NCBI RefSeq assembly: GCF_001687585.2
Contig: NZ_CP016537.2
Span: 778,001-842,000, forward strand
DNA: 64,000 nt
Direction: 5' to 3'
Source: Planococcus halocryophilus
Lineage (GTDB): Bacteria > Bacillota > Bacilli > Bacillales_A > Planococcaceae
The notes below the pieces were generated by a model. That model was given only the letters and a program-made list of their open reading frames with translations, did not search any database and was not told the origin of the DNA. The first letter of the stretch is position 1, and every line of letters begins with the position of its first letter. Position numbers and translations under genes: made by a program. Below are positions 8,393 to 16,766 of this stretch, in pieces.

Positions 8393-9850
8393 ATGAAAGT
8401 CAAACAACAAGATATCGAAATACCATTTGGATTAGCACTACTTCCATTAGTCGTCATGATTTCCGTTATGGCACTCACCATTATTGTGTTCGAAGGAAGT
8501 CCACACGTACCTTTAGCAATAGGAGCAATCGTTGCCGGATTTATTGCTTGGCGTATGGGTTATAAATGGGAAACAATCGAAGAAGGAGCTTATAAAGGAA
8601 TTCGGCTTGCGCTTCCTGCGATTATCATTATTATCGTAGTTGGGATGATTATTGCTTCATGGATTGGCGGCGGTATCATTGCCACAATGATTTATTACGG
8701 GCTACAGATTATTACACCTTCTCTATTTTTAATGACGATCTGTATTATTTGTGGAATTGTTGCACTTGCAATCGGTAGTTCATGGTCTACGATGGGAACA
8801 ATCGGTGTTGCAGGAATGGGTATTGGCATTAGTATGGGTATTCCAGCTGCGATGGTAGCAGGAGCGGTTATCTCTGGGTCATATTTTGGCGATAAAATGT
8901 CACCTTTGTCAGATACGACAAATTTAGCTGCAGGTATTACAAGTACAAACTTATTTGAACATATTAAACATATGCTCTATACGACCGTTCCAGGTTTGAT
9001 CATAGCATTGGTTGTTTACTTTTTCCTTGGTCGTCAATTTGCCGGGGCGGCGATTGATCAAGAGAATATCCAAGGAATACTATCATCATTGGAGAGCAAC
9101 TTTTTAATTTCTCCTTGGTTACTGTTAGTACCCGCAATCATTATCGTATTAGTGGCATTTAAAGTGCCAGCATTACCTGCTTTATTAATTGGTGTTTTTC
9201 TTGGATTTATGTGCCAAATAGTTGTTCAAGGAGGCGACGTGGGAACTGCGGTTAACACGCTGCACGATGGCTTTGCTATTGCTTCTGGCAATGAAATGGT
9301 TGACGATTTGTTTAATCGTGGAGGCATTGCTTCGATGATGTTCACTGTTTCCTTAACTATTTTCGCAATGGTACTTGGAGGGATATTAGAACACACAGGT
9401 ATGTTGAGAGCGATTGTTAACCAGATTTTGAAAGTAGCAAAATCTGCAGGTAGTTTAATCGCTGCGACAATTGTCTCTGCTTTTTTCACAAATGCAACCG
9501 CTTCCGAACAATACATTTCGATCCTGATTCCAGGGAGAATGTATGCAAGAGCTTATCAAGATAAAGGGCTACATTCGAAGAACCTTTCGCGTGCGCTTGA
9601 AGATGGAGGAACGTTAACATCTCCGTTTGTCCCATGGAATACATGTGGTGTGTTTATCTTGGCGACTTTAGCTGTTCATCCATTTGCTTATGCTCCGTAT
9701 GCGGTATTAAATTACACGGTTCCGGTGATTGGTATTATAATGGGGCTAATTGGTTATAAAGTTCAATTTTTAACAAAAGATGAAGTAGCAGAACTGAAAG
9801 TAAAAGAACAAAGAATGAATAATGAAAACGAATTAACTGAAAGCGTTTAA
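8393..9850 (+). CDS. nhaC: NhaC-family Na+/H+ antiporter
   Basis: A roughly 485-residue membrane protein with about 11-12 hydrophobic segments. The segments G-S-Y-F-G-D-K-M-S-P-L-S-D-T and A-S-E-Q-Y-I-S-I are characteristic of NhaC antiporters and hold the conserved ion-binding acidic residues. Expected role: electrogenic Na+ extrusion in exchange for protons. The start is taken as ATG 8393, 7 nt after AGGTGAT; an in-frame GTG at 8381 lacks well-spaced ribosome binding. The gene has its own strong terminator and an inverted repeat upstream that may regulate it. The related malate/lactate antiporter branch of NhaC (MleN) is an alternative specificity. Confidence 0.88.
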   Translation: MKVKQQDIEIPFGLALLPLVVMISVMALTIIVFEGSPHVPLAIGAIVAGFIAWRMGYKWETIEEGAYKGIRLALPAIIIIIVVGMIIASWIGGGIIATMIYYGLQIITPSLFLMTICIICGIVALAIGSSWSTMGTIGVAGMGIGISMGIPAAMVAGAVISGSYFGDKMSPLSDTTNLAAGITSTNLFEHIKHMLYTTVPGLIIALVVYFFLGRQFAGAAIDQENIQGILSSLESNFLISPWLLLVPAIIIVLVAFKVPALPALLIGVFLGFMCQIVVQGGDVGTAVNTLHDGFAIASGNEMVDDLFNRGGIASMMFTVSLTIFAMVLGGILEHTGMLRAIVNQILKVAKSAGSLIAATIVSAFFTNATASEQYISILIPGRMYARAYQDKGLHSKNLSRALEDGGTLTSPFVPWNTCGVFILATLAVHPFAYAPYAVLNYTVPVIGIIMGLIGYKVQFLTKDEVAELKVKEQRMNNENELTESV

Positions 9851-9872
9851 TTTTTCGTCATTTGATTAGTAC

Positions 9873-9925
9873 AAAAAAGCGAGCTGTCTCTTTTGCAATT
9901 CAAAAGAGGCAGCTCGCTTTTTTTA
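9873..9925. terminator. Strong bidirectional terminator
   Basis: 23-bp stem (9873-9895 with 9901-9923, one G-U pair) with A-run and T-run, between nhaC and the convergent GNAT gene. Confidence 0.9.
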
Positions 9926-9934
9926 TGAAATGTA

Positions 9935-10798
9935 TTATGTCAGAGCTTGTTCAGTTCCATATAATAGCCAAGGTGAAGGCAACTCAAAAGGATGATTATT
10001 TGGTAACGACTGCACTTGCACGGCGCTTAAGTCTATCCAAATAGATGGATTCGTTTTTACTTTTATACTTAACTCCAGTTGAGCCATTGAAATCGTTTCC
10101 CATAATCCAGGCTGGCTTAAAAGGTCATCCCATGAATAAATCACATGTAAGTAATACTCTCGCTTATAATCTTGTTTAGTGATCAACACTCGGTCTTGTT
10201 GTGGATTTTCAAAAAAAGACCATTGTGCAAAATTTTCCTCGGTAAATAGTTTTTCAGAAGCTGGAAATGCATAATAGCATTCATAAGGGAAAATAGCGCC
10301 CGTTTGGATATAAAGTTGCTCAATCCAAGCTTTCTTTTTTGAGAGATCGGTCACTTTTTCCCAAGCCCTTCCGCCAGTTTCGAGATGAGCAATGTCGGAT
10401 GAAATCGCGCTATATAGTGTAGATAGTTCTGTGAGTCCAAGTTTATCCATAACACGCCGAGCTGATACATTATTGTGCTGTGTGTTTGCACCAATCCATT
10501 GGATATTTGGAAGTGTTAAGGTTTGCTCTATGATGAAGTTCATCAATTGTGTGGAAAGGTTATTTCCACGATACCGCAAATCACTGCGCATTCTGCCGAG
10601 CATGACATACTGTTTCGCGAAAATGGTATAACCACCGATGCTTACAAGTTGTTCATCAAAAAACAGTCCGTACATACGGCTAGAACCCTTTGATATTCTG
10701 TCATAAACGCGGAGGATATAGTCATCTTCTATCCCAGTGTTCATTTTTTCTAAATGATGAAGGTCCTGCAATTGTAATTGTCGAATCGATTTCTCCAT
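9935..10798 (-). CDS. GNAT-family N-acetyltransferase
   Basis: A 287-residue protein with an N-terminal GNAT fold. The acetyl-CoA binding motif A region reads R-S-D-L-R-Y-R-G-N-N-L-S-T-Q-L (about residues 70-84), followed by N-V-S-A-R-R-V-M-D-K-L-G-L, the usual motif B. The C-terminal ~130 residues are an unassigned extension. The acyl acceptor is unknown. The ATG follows GGGGTGATTTT. It is convergent with nhaC and forms a single-gene unit. Confidence 0.8.
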   Translation of the reverse strand: MEKSIRQLQLQDLHHLEKMNTGIEDDYILRVYDRISKGSSRMYGLFFDEQLVSIGGYTIFAKQYVMLGRMRSDLRYRGNNLSTQLMNFIIEQTLTLPNIQWIGANTQHNNVSARRVMDKLGLTELSTLYSAISSDIAHLETGGRAWEKVTDLSKKKAWIEQLYIQTGAIFPYECYYAFPASEKLFTEENFAQWSFFENPQQDRVLITKQDYKREYYLHVIYSWDDLLSQPGLWETISMAQLELSIKVKTNPSIWIDLSAVQVQSLPNNHPFELPSPWLLYGTEQALT

Positions 10799-10996
10799 AA
10801 AATCACCCCTTGCATATCTTGAAATAGCTACTTATTATTATATACAAAAAAGTCTAAAGTCAGCATGTTAAGTGTGGTCGCTCTAAACCAAGTAAGGGGT
10901 CCCATTATCTTTTAGCCTCATACATGTGTATAGTAGATAAAGTGAAAAAGACATGTAGATCATTCAACAACTTGCTGATTAAAGGAGATAAGCCAA

Positions 10997-11548
10997 TTGG
11001 AAAAAAATATTATGGGTATTCAAGATAAACTATCTAAGGGTGACCATGTATTTTATTATGTAGAAGATACTGATTGCTATATTGATAATGCGATTTCTTA
11101 TATTAAAGATGGTATAGAGCATGGAGATCAAGTTCTATTCGTTGAAAATGAACGTCTCTATCCCAAAATATTGGAGCGTCTAGAAACTCTTTTTTCTGAA
11201 GAACAGTTAAAGAACGTTCATTATATAAATAATTTCACGTTTTATTGGCGCAATGGAAATTTTCATCCACCGACTATTTTGGATTATTTCTCTACTTTGA
11301 TTAATCCATTTCTAGTGAACGAGCTGAGCTTCCGAACCTGGGGGCATATAGAGTGGCGAGATGATGTAGAAATCTTCAAAAATATTCAGGAGTATGAGGT
11401 TGCTATTGAACAGCTAGTTCCAGAAATGAATGCGATTTCTGTATGTGCTTATGATGCTTCTCGACTATCGAAATCACTTAAAGAATCCTTATTAAACTGT
11501 CATGGTTTCTTCATGACGGACGATAAAATCGCTCCTATAATAAAATAG
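10997..11548 (+). CDS. MEDS-domain sensory protein (DcmR-like)
   Basis: A 183-residue protein resembling the MEDS (methanogen/methylotroph, DcmR sensory) domain: G-D-H-V-F-Y-Y-V-E-D near the N-terminus, G-D-Q-V-L-F-V-E-N, W-G-H-I-E-W, and C-A-Y-D-A-S near the C-terminus. In other organisms such domains sit on DNA-binding or kinase proteins; here the domain stands alone with no HTH or kinase region. The start is TTG, 8-9 nt after AAAGGAGA; ATG 11012 is the alternative. Ligand and partner are unknown. Confidence 0.7.
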   Translation: MEKNIMGIQDKLSKGDHVFYYVEDTDCYIDNAISYIKDGIEHGDQVLFVENERLYPKILERLETLFSEEQLKNVHYINNFTFYWRNGNFHPPTILDYFSTLINPFLVNELSFRTWGHIEWRDDVEIFKNIQEYEVAIEQLVPEMNAISVCAYDASRLSKSLKESLLNCHGFFMTDDKIAPIIK

Positions 11549-11571
11549 TTGAATTTAGTAAGACCAAACCT

Positions 11572-11612
11572 AAGGAGCTTTTCCATTGAAATATTGTGGG
11601 AAGGCTCTTTTT
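11572..11612 (+). terminator. Terminator after the MEDS gene
   Basis: 14-bp stem with G-U pairs (11572-11585 with 11597-11610) followed by T-run. Confidence 0.65.
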
Positions 11613-11661
11613 GATATGCAAATTTCAAAGGAAACAAATCATTCCTGCTGTTTTTAGAATA

Positions 11662-11689
11662 TTGACAATACTTCGTAAAGGAATACTAT
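11662..11689 (+). promoter_or_regulatory. Candidate sigma-A promoter of the aldehyde dehydrogenase-like gene
   Basis: TTGACA (11662-11667) and TACTAT (11684-11689) separated by 16 nt, about 80 nt upstream of the start codon. Confidence 0.5.
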
Positions 11690-11767
11690 ATTAAGTAATA
11701 GTTTTTATAGCGTCAGTGATTTGTAACAACAAAGAAGTTTTCCGAGTAAAAAAGGGGAGAGATCGAA

Positions 11768-13111
11768 ATGACTAAACTTAGAAACTATCATTTCGGCTCG
11801 ATAATCGATGGCAAAGAATTAGATAAAGGCGAGCGTACTGAAATCGCAATCCACAATCCATACAATGCTGAAGTACTTGGAAAGATTTTATACGCGACAC
11901 TACAAGATGCGGAGAATGCGGTTACTAGCGCACATCGCGTCTATACGAAAACAATGAAGAAGATGCCTATAAATAGACGGGCTGAAATTTTGAGGAAAAC
12001 AGCGGACTTGCTTGAAAGTGAAAAGGAACAATTTGCGCATCTATTAACTTTAGAAGGAGGCAAGCCTATTAAGGCTAGTCGCCTCGATGTAGCTCATGCT
12101 GCTCAAGTGCTACGTTTTGTATCACAAGCTATAAAATCAATCTACGAAGAACGAGTTACATTAAACCAAGTGACTGGAGAAAGTCATCTAGGTATGGTCA
12201 AACGGGTGTCGCTTGGCGTAATAGCTATAAGTCTGCCCGTTAACTATCCATTAACATTGCTGTTATATAAAATGGCTCCCGCAATTGCGGCAGGAAACAC
12301 CATCGTCTTGAATCCCACCGAGACGACCGTCTATTCGACCGGACTGCTTTATCGATTGTTTGAAAAAGCAGGTATGCCAAAAGGGGTTATTAATATTATC
12401 GCAGGACCCAATCAAAGTTTAGTAGGGAATTTAATGAATCACCCAAAAGTTAAAATTGTGATATGTACTAAAAGCAGTGTTGAGAGTTGGAAAGAAAAAG
12501 ACATCATCAAAAAGAAAAAGATTCTGTTGGATTTCAAAACGAAGAACCCAACAATTATCTTTGATGAAGCTGATTTGGATTTTGCGATTAACACCATTGT
12601 AAATGCAGGTTTACTACACACGGATCGGTCAATTATGTGTGCGCAGCATGTTTTCGTGCAAAAAGGAATATATGAAAAGTTTCTAGAAGAGCTCATTAAA
12701 AAAGTACAAACACTTAAAATAGGAAATCCACTAGATGACGCAATAGATATTGGGCCCATGATTACATTAACAGCTGCAGAAAAAGCAGAAACATGGATTA
12801 GGAATATGATTGAAAAAGGAGCGATTGTATTAGTAGGTGGCAGTCGTCATCATACAATGATGGAACCAACCATAATTAGTGGTGTAACAGCAGATAGCAC
12901 AGTAGCTCGTGGAATTACATTTGCCCCAATTATTAGTGTTATGCCTTTTCATACAAAACAAGACGTGATGTCCTACATGAATGTGCCGGAATCTGTTTTA
13001 CATGCAGGTATATTTACAAAAAACAGCAAAGGAACGACACGTAAAGAAGAAATCAATCTAGCTATTGAAGAAATGACAACGATAAAGCTGATTGGCAATA
13101 ATCACTTGTAA
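11768..13111 (+). CDS. Aldehyde dehydrogenase-family protein with degenerate active-site motifs
   Basis: A 447-residue ALDH-superfamily protein. Recognisable are N-P-Y-N-A near residue 30, P-V-N159-Y-P, A-P-A-I-A-A-G-N and K-V-Q-T-L-K-I-G-N-P-L. C291 in S-I-M-C-A-Q aligns with the catalytic cysteine. Several hallmarks are altered: the G-S-T-x-x-G coenzyme loop is replaced by C-T-K-S-S-V-E-S, the general-base motif L-E-L-G-G is L-L-D-F-K-T, E-E-I-F-G-P reads G-I-T-F-A-P, and the final P-F-G-G-x-K-x-S-G segment is missing, leaving it 30-50 residues short. Activity as an NAD-dependent dehydrogenase is doubtful. It has a good ribosome binding site and promoter and no frameshift, so it appears expressed. 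The VOC gene follows closely. Confidence 0.78.
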   Translation: MTKLRNYHFGSIIDGKELDKGERTEIAIHNPYNAEVLGKILYATLQDAENAVTSAHRVYTKTMKKMPINRRAEILRKTADLLESEKEQFAHLLTLEGGKPIKASRLDVAHAAQVLRFVSQAIKSIYEERVTLNQVTGESHLGMVKRVSLGVIAISLPVNYPLTLLLYKMAPAIAAGNTIVLNPTETTVYSTGLLYRLFEKAGMPKGVINIIAGPNQSLVGNLMNHPKVKIVICTKSSVESWKEKDIIKKKKILLDFKTKNPTIIFDEADLDFAINTIVNAGLLHTDRSIMCAQHVFVQKGIYEKFLEELIKKVQTLKIGNPLDDAIDIGPMITLTAAEKAETWIRNMIEKGAIVLVGGSRHHTMMEPTIISGVTADSTVARGITFAPIISVMPFHTKQDVMSYMNVPESVLHAGIFTKNSKGTTRKEEINLAIEEMTTIKLIGNNHL

Positions 13112-13157
13112 GGTTTAAACAGTGCGTTTAAAAATCCATTTTAAAAGGAGAATGATC

Positions 13158-13598
13158 ATGATTAAAAAATTATTTCCTTACTTAAACTTTGATGGCAATG
13201 GCAGAGAAGCCGCCCATTTTTATACGGAAGTGTTAGGTGGAGAGCTAATAAGCCTAATGACGTTCGGTGATGCAAATGAAGGAGATATGGATGGCATGCC
13301 AGATGAAGCAAAAGATTTGGTGATGAATGCTCAAATCGATTTGAAAAATGGAGATATGTTGATGATTTCAGATGTAGTACCAGGTCTTGGAATGTCAACA
13401 TTTAAACAAGGAAACAATATATCCGTAACCTTGTTTTTAGACAGTATTGAAGAAGGGCGAACTATTTTTAATAAGTTGGCTGAAGGTGGTAATATCTTAA
13501 TGGAGTTGCAGGAAACTTTCTGGACGCCATTATACGGAAGCTTGACTGATAAATTTGGAATCGACTGGCAAATCTCAGTTGAAAGTGAAACAACTTAA
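13158..13598 (+). CDS. VOC-family (PhnB-like, glyoxalase-fold) protein
   Basis: A 146-residue PhnB/YjdN-like vicinal-oxygen-chelate fold protein: P-Y-L-N-F-D-G-N-G-R-E-A-A-H-F-Y near the N-terminus, then M-N-A-Q-I-D-L-K-N-G-D and, near the C-terminus, W-T-P-L-Y-G-S-L-T-D-K-F-G-I-D-W, the usual family ending. The start is ATG 13158, 7 nt after AAGGAG; the in-frame ATG at 13152 is too close to that site. It follows the ALDH-like gene by 46 nt on the same strand and may be cotranscribed. Substrate unknown. Confidence 0.85.
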   Translation: MIKKLFPYLNFDGNGREAAHFYTEVLGGELISLMTFGDANEGDMDGMPDEAKDLVMNAQIDLKNGDMLMISDVVPGLGMSTFKQGNNISVTLFLDSIEEGRTIFNKLAEGGNILMELQETFWTPLYGSLTDKFGIDWQISVESETT

Positions 13599-13807
13599 AA
13601 GTGCTCGTCAAATACAAAGATGGACAATGAGGAGAACCTTTAAAGTTGAAATTTAAACAGTCTATGAACAAAAGAAGAAAGACTTGCATTCTTAGGTTGA
13701 AAGCCACTATAATATAGAACATTGATTCACTATAAAAAGAACAATTTATTCGCTTTTTCGTAGTTTTTATTGAAAAGAAATTACATTCTGATAAATAGTC
13801 TTAAGGT

Positions 13808-13834
13808 GACGTGCAAATGCACGCCCTTTTTTTG
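13808..13834 (+). terminator. Short hairpin plus T-run in the yitT leader
   Basis: Five-bp stem CGTGC/GCACG with AAAT loop, followed after CC by seven Ts. It could end the VOC transcript or act as a leader terminator for yitT. Confidence 0.45.
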
Positions 13835-13856
13835 TGGCATGAACAAAATAGTTTGG

Positions 13857-13872
13857 CTGAGGCTTGCCTCAG
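13857..13872 (+). repeat. Short perfect inverted repeat just before the yitT ribosome binding site
   Basis: CTGAGGC/GCCTCAG, 7-bp arms with a TT spacer, ending 16 nt before the ATG. Possible operator or leader structure; function unknown. Confidence 0.4.
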
Positions 13873-13887
13873 GATTGGAGTTTGGTT

Positions 13888-14751
13888 ATGAATAAATGGA
13901 TGAGATTATTAATTATTTTTATTTCCTCAATCGTTCTCGGTGTTGCGTTTAATATGTTTTTACTGCCACATGAAATACTGGCAGGCGGGGTAACAGGTAT
14001 TGCGATGATGCTCGGTTTGGTAACACCTTTAAATGCAGGGGTTTGGATGATTGTTTTGAATATCCCGATTCTCGTTGTTGGGTGGATGAAACTTGGTAAA
14101 AATTTTATAGCCAATAGCTTGTTTTCAGTGGTTGTTACGTCAATCTCCATGTTGTATATTCCTGTTGTACAAATAACAGAAGATGCTCTACTTTCTACTG
14201 TATTTGGTGGCGTTATTGCCGGAGCTTCAATGGGTGTTATTATTCGCTATTATAGTTCAACAGGTGGATTTGACGTTATTGGTTTGTTATTGTCAATGAA
14301 GCGCGATATCCCACTAGGTGCGCTTGTATTTGTTCTCAATAGTGCAGTTGTTTTCGTCTCGGGCTTTGTGTTCTCATGGGAACTAGCCATGTATACAATG
14401 GCTTCGATTTACATTTCTGGACTTGTTATTGACCGTGTCCACACACGTCACATTAAGCTCAGTTTGATGGTTGTAACGGCTAAAGGCGATGAGGTTAAAA
14501 AAGAGTTGCTCGATAATTTATATCGAGGCATTACAGTAGTAGATGGCGAAGGTGCTTATTCAGCGGCTAAAGTAAAAGTTCTATACAGTGTAATTGGGCG
14601 TCATGAACTGGCATTTGTCCGTCCGCTCATCAAAAATATTGATCCGAATGCATTTGTTAGCATTAGTGAGACGATGGAAGTTATGGGGAATTTCCGGAAA
14701 GACGATAACTTTATGAAAAATCCAATGTTAAAAAGCTCTTCAGTTTCTTAA
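13888..14751 (+). CDS. YitT-family membrane protein (DUF2179 C-terminal domain)
   Basis: A 287-residue protein with about five to six membrane segments (residues 5-180) containing the family motif L-L-P-H-E-I-L-A-G-G-V-T-G and S-T-G-G-F-D, then a cytoplasmic DUF2179 domain (about 195-275, with R-G-I-T-V-V-D-G-E-G-A-Y). YitT-type proteins are widespread Firmicute membrane proteins of unsettled transport function. The start is ATG 13888, 8 nt after GGATTGGAG; the longer TTG-initiated frame is not supported. The last six codons lie inside the terminator stem. Confidence 0.85.
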   Translation: MNKWMRLLIIFISSIVLGVAFNMFLLPHEILAGGVTGIAMMLGLVTPLNAGVWMIVLNIPILVVGWMKLGKNFIANSLFSVVVTSISMLYIPVVQITEDALLSTVFGGVIAGASMGVIIRYYSSTGGFDVIGLLLSMKRDIPLGALVFVLNSAVVFVSGFVFSWELAMYTMASIYISGLVIDRVHTRHIKLSLMVVTAKGDEVKKELLDNLYRGITVVDGEGAYSAAKVKVLYSVIGRHELAFVRPLIKNIDPNAFVSISETMEVMGNFRKDDNFMKNPMLKSSSVS

Positions 14752-14768
14752 ACTGAAGAGCTTTTTTG
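14731..14768. terminator. Terminator overlapping the 3' end of the yitT-like gene
   Basis: 16-bp stem (14731-14746 with 14751-14766) followed by T-run; the stop codon (14749-14751) lies in the loop. The A-run at the left side allows use from the convergent gene too. Confidence 0.85.
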
Positions 14769-14784
14769 TAGCTATATGAATCTA

Positions 14785-16002
14785 TTATTGGAACAGTAAA
14801 TAATCTTCTTCTAAAATAAAATCATTGCTAATGTCGATAAATAAATAGCAGTCGTCAGATAAAGGGAAACTAAATGTCCGAATCATTTTAGTCGTTTCGA
14901 TATCAGAATATACGTCTGATAAAATCCCTTTATGCAAGGTTTTCATTTGCATAGTGTTTTCTAAAAAAAAAGGACGGAATGCCCAATGGGAGCCAATGTG
15001 ATCTGATTCAAAAACCCAATGATCTTGTCGCTTTTGAAAGTTAGAAGACACTTGCTGACCATCACTATTGCATATATACAATCGGAAACTTTCTTTATTG
15101 AATGGTTCAGCTATTGTTTCAATAAATCGATCTGCAGTCTCAGGGCCATGCCATTTTGAAAGAAGTTTTTTCACTTTTTCTTCTAGGCTGACTGTAAATG
15201 CATACCGCTGTTGAATCATTGATTTCTCTCGTTGAACAAAAGTGGTAATTTTTTGACCAACAGCAAGCGGGTCAAAGCTCTCGACTGGAAGTTCAAAAGT
15301 AGGTTTTGCTAAATAAAAGCCTTGGTAATAATGGCCCCCATTTTTCCAAGCGAAATACAATTGGTAGCTATCTTCAATATTTTCATAAGAAAGTTTTGCG
15401 CCAATACGCCGTGCTAATACGGTTAGCGTTTGGACAACATCTTGGAATGCCTCGGGATTGGCGTTTCGAACGAGGCTTGTATCCACTTTTAAAATATGAG
15501 GACGAAGTTGACGAATCCGGTCAATGTTAGAGCTTTTTGCTCCGACATGATCTACCGCAATTTGAATGCCGTAGGTTTTGTAATACATTAACAAATGATG
15601 AAGCGTATCAAAATCTTCATCAAAATCATGTTCGGTGATTTCCAATACAATGCGGTTCATAGAGAACCCCTTTTTTTCGTATACTTGAAGGGTTTCTAAA
15701 AAATCTTCCCCGCTATTGATCAATAATTGTTTAGCATTTCGATTGATAAATAACAGTCTATCATTACCAGAATCGAGCATTTGACAAATTGCGAGCTCTA
15801 AAAGATGCTGATCGACCCCCACTTTGTATTCATCAGGGACGTCGGTGTCATGAAAAAAATCGCCTAAACTGATCCACTCGTTTTCAAAATAGAAACGCCC
15901 TAAAACTTCATAACCAATTACGGTATGTTTGACCGCACTGACGATGGGTTGATAAGCAGGCTTTACATCAGACAAATTTTCAAGAATATCTAGCGGATCC
16001 AT
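14785..16002 (-). CDS. ykuI: YkuI-type EAL-domain protein with C-terminal PAS-like domain
   Basis: A 405-residue protein matching Bacillus YkuI in length and layout: an EAL domain (about 15-250) and a PAS-like YkuI_C domain (about 255-400). The EAL motif is E32-V-L. Most metal-site equivalents are visible (N in F-I-N-R-N, E in L-E-I-T-E-H-D, K-V-D, Y-E-N-I-E-D). The usual D-D-F-G loop-6 motif reads D-H-V-G, which argues for weak or no phosphodiesterase activity, as reported for YkuI, and for c-di-GMP binding instead. The ATG follows AAAGGAG. No GGDEF partner is in this window. Confidence 0.83.
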   Translation of the reverse strand: MDPLDILENLSDVKPAYQPIVSAVKHTVIGYEVLGRFYFENEWISLGDFFHDTDVPDEYKVGVDQHLLELAICQMLDSGNDRLLFINRNAKQLLINSGEDFLETLQVYEKKGFSMNRIVLEITEHDFDEDFDTLHHLLMYYKTYGIQIAVDHVGAKSSNIDRIRQLRPHILKVDTSLVRNANPEAFQDVVQTLTVLARRIGAKLSYENIEDSYQLYFAWKNGGHYYQGFYLAKPTFELPVESFDPLAVGQKITTFVQREKSMIQQRYAFTVSLEEKVKKLLSKWHGPETADRFIETIAEPFNKESFRLYICNSDGQQVSSNFQKRQDHWVFESDHIGSHWAFRPFFLENTMQMKTLHKGILSDVYSDIETTKMIRTFSFPLSDDCYLFIDISNDFILEEDYLLFQ

Positions 16003-16046
16003 AGTAGTTGCTCCTTTACTGCAAATCTATCGACTATGCAAGAAAA

Positions 16047-16424
16047 TTACATAATCATGAAAAAGTAAACGACGACCATCATGATCATGATAGCCAGCAT
16101 AGAGGAAATCAAGGTGATGTGCATATTTGATGGTGTGAATGTTTCATTAATAAGTTGCTGCCGCTTTTTTTTATAGTTTTGAGTTGCTGAAAAAATAACA
16201 ATGAGACCGAAAATACAGGCGAAAATACCAAGTGCGATAGTGAAAGTATCCACAAATGAATTGCGCGTGACGCCCATGGTAAAATGCAAGCTAGTTGCGA
16301 GAAAACCAACGCCGACGATTGAAATGACGGTTCGAATCCATGCTAAGTAAGTGCGTTCATTAGCAAGATGTTGTTGTGTATAGGTTAACTGGTTTTTTTC
16401 TTGTTTATAGGACTGGCGGGACAT
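16047..16424 (-). CDS. DUF202 (YidH-like) membrane protein
   Basis: A 125-residue protein with three hydrophobic segments. L-A-N-E-R-T-Y-L-A-W-I-R-T near the N-terminus is the DUF202 signature. ATG 16424 is chosen because GGAGGAGA lies about 8 nt upstream; the frame extends to 16547 without family-like sequence. DUF202 proteins are small membrane proteins without a settled function. It is downstream of nothing obvious and precedes the EAL gene on the same strand by 45 nt, so cotranscription with it is possible. Confidence 0.8.
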   Translation of the reverse strand: MSRQSYKQEKNQLTYTQQHLANERTYLAWIRTVISIVGVGFLATSLHFTMGVTRNSFVDTFTIALGIFACIFGLIVIFSATQNYKKKRQQLINETFTPSNMHITLISSMLAIMIMMVVVYFFMIM

Positions 16425-16766
16425 TCCATTCTCTCCTCCTGGTAATAATCGGTTATTAATTTTCAAGTAATTTAGAATCGAGAGAAAATGATGTGTCTCT
16501 AGTATAAATGAATCGCGAATAAAAAGGAATTTCGAAAAACTACTCAATTACCAGTGAGCACTTGAACAGCCTAACAATCAGAACTGCTATGATCATGTGC
16601 ACCCTACTGTAAACTAGTCGTAAAATTCTTGTTAAGTTACTGTGAGTTCGCCCAATTACTCGGCTTTAATAGCTATAGTAAACGATGAAGGCATTTTAAA
16701 ATCGTCAGACGGCAGTGCTGAACATTTTCTATTGTCGGATCAACTAAAAATAGGGAGATGAAGGAA
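16425..16766. other. Intergenic region between divergent DUF202 and glpQ-like genes
   Basis: About 340 nt without a supported gene. Promoters for both divergent genes must lie here, but I see no convincing -35/-10 pair, hairpin or repeat. Confidence 0.5.
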
